Origin: Thermoactinomycetaceae bacterium
GTDB lineage: Bacteria; Bacillota; Bacilli; Thermoactinomycetales; Thermoactinomycetaceae
Length of the DNA stretch: 6,891 nucleotides
Direction: 5' to 3'
Assembly: GCA_025449475.1 (NCBI GenBank)
Contig: JANWJM010000040.1
Location: 1-6,891 of the forward strand
In this document: positions 4,895 through 6,891 of the stretch, in pieces
Layout: the number at the start of each line of letters is the position of its first letter
Numbering within the stretch: the first letter of the stretch is position 1
The notes under the pieces: generated by a model
Databases searched by the model: none
What the model was told of the DNA's origin: nothing
What the model saw: the letters and a program-made list of their open reading frames with translations, nothing else
Translations under genes and position numbers: made by a program

Positions 4895-5038
4895 ATGAAA
4901 TCAGACGCTTATACCCAGCAAGATCAACCGGAACATCAAGAAAATGATTTTCTTGATCTGGTCGTTTCAACCGCTGTTTCCACCATTGTCTTAATGGGTA
5001 TTTTTGTAGTGGTCACCGTTGCCTCCTTGTTTGTATAG
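4895..5038 (+). CDS. Single-span small membrane protein (47 aa)
   Basis: The acidic, Gln-rich N-terminus (MKSDAYTQQDQPEHQENDF, 1-19) is followed by one transmembrane helix (about 23-47: VVSTAVSTIVLMGIFVVVTV, then ASLFV) that runs to the C-terminus. This gives a tail-anchored or N-in/C-out layout. The start is ATG 4895, with GGGAGGAG upstream; the open frame extends back to 4832 but lacks a binding site there. The gene has its own promoter and terminator, so it is a true monocistronic unit. Function is unknown; short proteins of this shape often attach to respiratory or transport complexes, but no such gene is adjacent. A YqzM-like small protein was considered and the resemblance is only in size and topology. 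Confidence 0.75.
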   Translation: MKSDAYTQQDQPEHQENDFLDLVVSTAVSTIVLMGIFVVVTVASLFV

Positions 5039-5058
5039 ACTATCGATTTCTGTTTTCG

Positions 5059-5087
5059 AAAAGGCTGTCATTTTGCAGTCTTTTTTA
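5059..5087 (+). terminator. Terminator after the 47-aa membrane protein gene
   Basis: AAAAGGCTG (5059-5067) pairs with CAGTCTTTT (5076-5084) through 9 bp including one G-U pair, with an 8-nt loop and a run of six T's beginning at 5081. It lies 20 bp after the stop and separates the gene from comA. Confidence 0.78.
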
Positions 5088-5098
5088 TTTTGTTCATT

Positions 5099-5106
5099 CA
5101 TATAAT
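5099..5106 (+). promoter_or_regulatory. Putative -10 element upstream of comA
   Basis: CATATAAT contains a SigA-like TATAAT and at the same time matches 6 of the 7 fixed bases of the SigE -10 pattern CATACAnT. No clear -35 was found in the T-rich DNA before it. Its distance to the GTG start is about 46 bp. A sporulation sigma factor would suit sulfolactate synthesis but is not proven. Confidence 0.4.
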
Positions 5107-5130
5107 GAGAAGGGATTTTTAAGCATCAAT

Positions 5131-5142
5131 CCTCTCGGGAGG
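5131..5142 (+). promoter_or_regulatory. comA ribosome binding site within a small hairpin
   Basis: CCTC (5131-5134) can pair with GAGG (5139-5142) across a 4-nt loop, and the GGGAGG (5138-5143) is the only good ribosome binding site for comA, 9 nt before GTG 5153. Pairing would mask it. Four base pairs are marginal, so this may be incidental. Confidence 0.3.
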
Positions 5143-5152
5143 CGGAAAATCA

Positions 5153-5926
5153 GTGACACTTTTGGGGTTAAATCGTTTAGGAGTTCGAAGCAAGAAACCG
5201 CGTTTGCAAGGACTTACAATGTTGATGGATCCAGGTGTGGGGATTCAAGCGTTTCAAGATTGCCTGGAGTTAGCAGCAGATTATATTGACTTTATAAAGT
5301 TAGGCTTTGGAACATGCAGTTTAACTCCTCCTCATATTCTCAGAAAAAAATTAGCGCTTGCGAAAGAGTACCAAGTATCACTCTTTCCAGGAGGAACCTT
5401 TTTTGAATGTTTTGCTGTCGAAGGAAGAGAAGAAGAATATTTTGAACAATTGACTACATTTGGATTTGAATGGGTAGAAATATCAAATGGAACCATCTCA
5501 TTGGATCGTCAGCAAAGAGATGAAGCAATTCAAACGGCGAAGTCGATGGGGCTCCATGTGATTACCGAAATCGGGAAGAAAAGAGAAGGGATGACGATTC
5601 CTGTTCGGCAGCTGATCAATATGTTTAGAGCGGATGTGATAAAAGGGGCATCTTATGTCATCATAGAAGGGCGAGAATCGGGAGAGAATATTGGTCCTTT
5701 TATGAAAGCAGGAGAATTGAATACGGAGTATGTGGAAGCAATCCATCAAACCATCCCCTCCCAAAAATTGATCTGGGAAGCTCCCAAAAAATCGCAACAG
5801 ATCCAATTTATCAAAATGATTGGGAATACGGTTAATTTAGGGAATATCTCTTTTAGGGATATTCTATCTTTAGAATCGCTGCGACGAGGATTGCGATCCG
5901 ATACTTTTTATCATCGAGTGGAGTGA
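5153..5926 (+). CDS. comA: Phosphosulfolactate synthase (ComA/YitD family)
   Basis: The enzyme adds sulfite to phosphoenolpyruvate to make (2R)-phosphosulfolactate, the first step to 3-sulfolactate (and to coenzyme M in methanogens). The 257 residues form one (beta/alpha)8 barrel family domain at normal length. Conserved blocks: DYIDFIKLGFGT (43-54), FPGGTFFE (78-85), WVEISNGT (107-114), ITEIGKK (137-143), IIEGRESG (170-177), IWEAPKK (207-213), GNTVNLGNI (224-232) and LRSDTF (247-252). They match the Bacillus YitD pattern. The gene is unrelated to the competence ComA regulator despite the shared name. GTG 5153 is chosen because GGGAGG lies 9 nt upstream. The stop is 4 nt before comB, so the two are translationally coupled. 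In Bacillus the product accumulates in spores as sulfolactate. Confidence 0.92.
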   Translation: MTLLGLNRLGVRSKKPRLQGLTMLMDPGVGIQAFQDCLELAADYIDFIKLGFGTCSLTPPHILRKKLALAKEYQVSLFPGGTFFECFAVEGREEEYFEQLTTFGFEWVEISNGTISLDRQQRDEAIQTAKSMGLHVITEIGKKREGMTIPVRQLINMFRADVIKGASYVIIEGRESGENIGPFMKAGELNTEYVEAIHQTIPSQKLIWEAPKKSQQIQFIKMIGNTVNLGNISFRDILSLESLRRGLRSDTFYHRVE

Positions 5927-5930
5927 TGTT

Positions 5931-6647
5931 ATGGAAATATTAATCGTTCCTTATGTGAGAGATTCTATTGAAGTGGATCTTTCAGAGAAGGTAGTCATTG
6001 TTTTGGATATTTTTCGTGCGACCAGTTTTATTGTCACTGCTTTAGCACTCGGGGCTAGGCGTGTCATCCCGGTCTCAACCATTCCCGAAGCAAGACGATT
6101 GGCAGGGAAAGGGAGAATCTTAGCCGGCGAACGATCAGCTGAAAAGATTGAAGGATTCGATCTGAGCAACTCCCCCTCTGCATTGCGGTATTTTCCTTTG
6201 GAAAAGAAGGAGCTAATATTGACGACCACCAACGGAACAAAAGCGATTGCCAAAGCAAAAAGTGCGGAATATCAATTGATCGGCTCCTTTTTAAATTTAT
6301 CGGCGTGTGCCCGTTCAGCGGTACAATTGGAACGACCGATCGTGATCTTATGTTCGGGAACTCAGGGGGCTTTTTCATTAGAGGACGGAGTTGCAGCAGG
6401 GGCGTTTATCGATACCTGTTTGCAAATGAAGCCTACGTTTCAGATGGATGACTTGGGTATGATGGCGAGAGAAAGCTATCAATCGTGGCGAAGACAAGGA
6501 TGGAACGAATTAAAAAATAGCCGAGGTGGTAGGCGTATCATCGAACTGGGACTCGAGGATGATTTGGACTACTCCCTACAGATTGATCGGTTTCCCATCA
6601 CGCCCATTGTTACAAAAGAAGGAATCGTTCTCATGGAAACCCATTGA
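5931..6647 (+). CDS. comB: 2-phosphosulfolactate phosphatase (ComB/YitC family)
   Basis: A Mg-dependent phosphatase that hydrolyses phosphosulfolactate to 3-sulfolactate, directly after ComA in the pathway. The length (238) is normal for the family. Recognisable segments are VVIVLDIFRATS (21-32), ILAGERSAEKIEGFDLSNSP (63-82), ILTTTNGTKAI (96-106), IGSFLN (117-122) and ILCSGTQGAFSLEDGVAAG (139-157), where the TTNGT and SLED parts belong to the family's active-site region. The protein is cytoplasmic, with no signal peptide. It starts 4 nt after the comA stop; GGAGTG overlapping the end of comA serves as binding site, indicating a two-gene operon. No sulfolactate dehydrogenase or sulfite-generating gene is in view. 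After the stop there is only a T-rich stretch and no good terminator. Confidence 0.93.
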   Translation: MEILIVPYVRDSIEVDLSEKVVIVLDIFRATSFIVTALALGARRVIPVSTIPEARRLAGKGRILAGERSAEKIEGFDLSNSPSALRYFPLEKKELILTTTNGTKAIAKAKSAEYQLIGSFLNLSACARSAVQLERPIVILCSGTQGAFSLEDGVAAGAFIDTCLQMKPTFQMDDLGMMARESYQSWRRQGWNELKNSRGGRRIIELGLEDDLDYSLQIDRFPITPIVTKEGIVLMETH

Positions 6648-6699
6648 ATCTTTTTTTCTTTAAGAATAAAATGAAAGAAAATGAAAGTAGGGAGGATAA

Positions 6700-6891
6700 A
6701 TGGCTCTAGAAGAATCAAAGCGGGATCTCAACAATCGATTACAAGGTGCTTCAACTGGGACAATACTGAAAGTTACAGAAAAAATGATGGGGCTGCTTGC
6801 TGAGGTAATAACCATCATTGAAGGTTTTAAGACGCAATTAGATCCAAATTTGAACCGACAAAATAACCACTTATCCGTGGCTTTATCGAAA
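6700..6891 (+). CDS. Unrecognised gene, 5' part only (64 codons, runs off the right edge)
   Basis: An ATG at 6700 with a strong binding site TAGGGAGG (6688-6695) opens a frame that has no stop up to the window end. The visible residues start MALEESKRDLNNRLQGAS and continue with TILKVTEKMMGLLAEVITII, a probably amphipathic or mildly hydrophobic helix, then an Asn/Gln-rich part (LDPNLNRQNNHLSVALSK). There is no signal peptide. It lies 52 bp after comB with no convincing terminator, so it could be a third gene of that operon. No family is recognised. Confidence 0.65.
   Translation, partial: MALEESKRDLNNRLQGASTGTILKVTEKMMGLLAEVITIIEGFKTQLDPNLNRQNNHLSVALSK

Noticed and set aside
5000..5023. GGTCACCGTTGCCTCC resembling the GGTCACCGAGTTGCCTCT ends of the small genes
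   Set aside because: It is coding sequence of the unrelated 47-aa protein in a different frame context and only partly matches, so it is probably chance.
6651..6680. T-rich and A-rich stretch after comB as a terminator
   Set aside because: The only pairing is A/T between TTTCTTT and AAAGAAA, too weak for an intrinsic terminator, and no T run follows it.

Overview
The window looks like a chromosomal segment from a spore-forming Gram-positive bacterium (Bacillota). The grounds are HemZ (a Bacillus-type radical SAM protein closely matching the family from end to end), ComA/ComB enzymes of the kind that make spore sulfolactate, strong AGGAGG ribosome binding sites, TTG/GTG/ATG starts and rather AT-rich intergenic DNA. 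A filamentous, spore-forming family such as Thermoactinomycetaceae would fit, but that is an inference; no rRNA or other taxonomic marker is present.

Layout. Bases 1-558 (+) are the C-terminal part of a Ycf46-like AAA ATPase, closed by a hairpin terminator. Bases 711-2210 (+) encode HemZ, preceded by a dyad at 652-667. Bases 2231-3608 (-) are a five-gene run of very small genes, read right to left: a 73-aa charged helical protein, an Arg-rich small protein, a 115-aa hydrophobic protein, and two more Arg-rich small proteins. The three Arg-rich proteins (77, 71 and 70 aa) are paralogs with a poly-Arg block, a VSGLIN...Q(I/V)P(I/V)N.GDATA core and an NSVTN tail. The run ends in a terminator that overlaps the last stop codon. 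Bases 3609-3812 are non-coding and hold its upstream region plus the terminator of the next gene. Bases 3813-4762 (-) hold a hypothetical gene downstream of a secreted cupredoxin gene. Bases 4895-5038 (+) encode a 47-aa single-span membrane protein with its own extended -10 promoter and terminator. Bases 5153-6647 (+) are the comA-comB pair for 3-sulfolactate. From 6700 (+) an unrecognised gene runs off the right edge.

How it fits together. ComA joins sulfite to phosphoenolpyruvate and ComB removes the phosphate to give sulfolactate, a compound known to accumulate in Bacillus spores. HemZ acts in anaerobic porphyrin metabolism. The small-gene operon is the least explained part and the best candidate for something undescribed: tandem, strongly translated, beta-prone small proteins with cationic heads and no signal peptide, alternating with a hydrophobic Asn/Gln-tailed protein. 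I infer a structural role, for instance in a spore layer or aerial-cell surface, with only a loose resemblance to actinobacterial chaplins.
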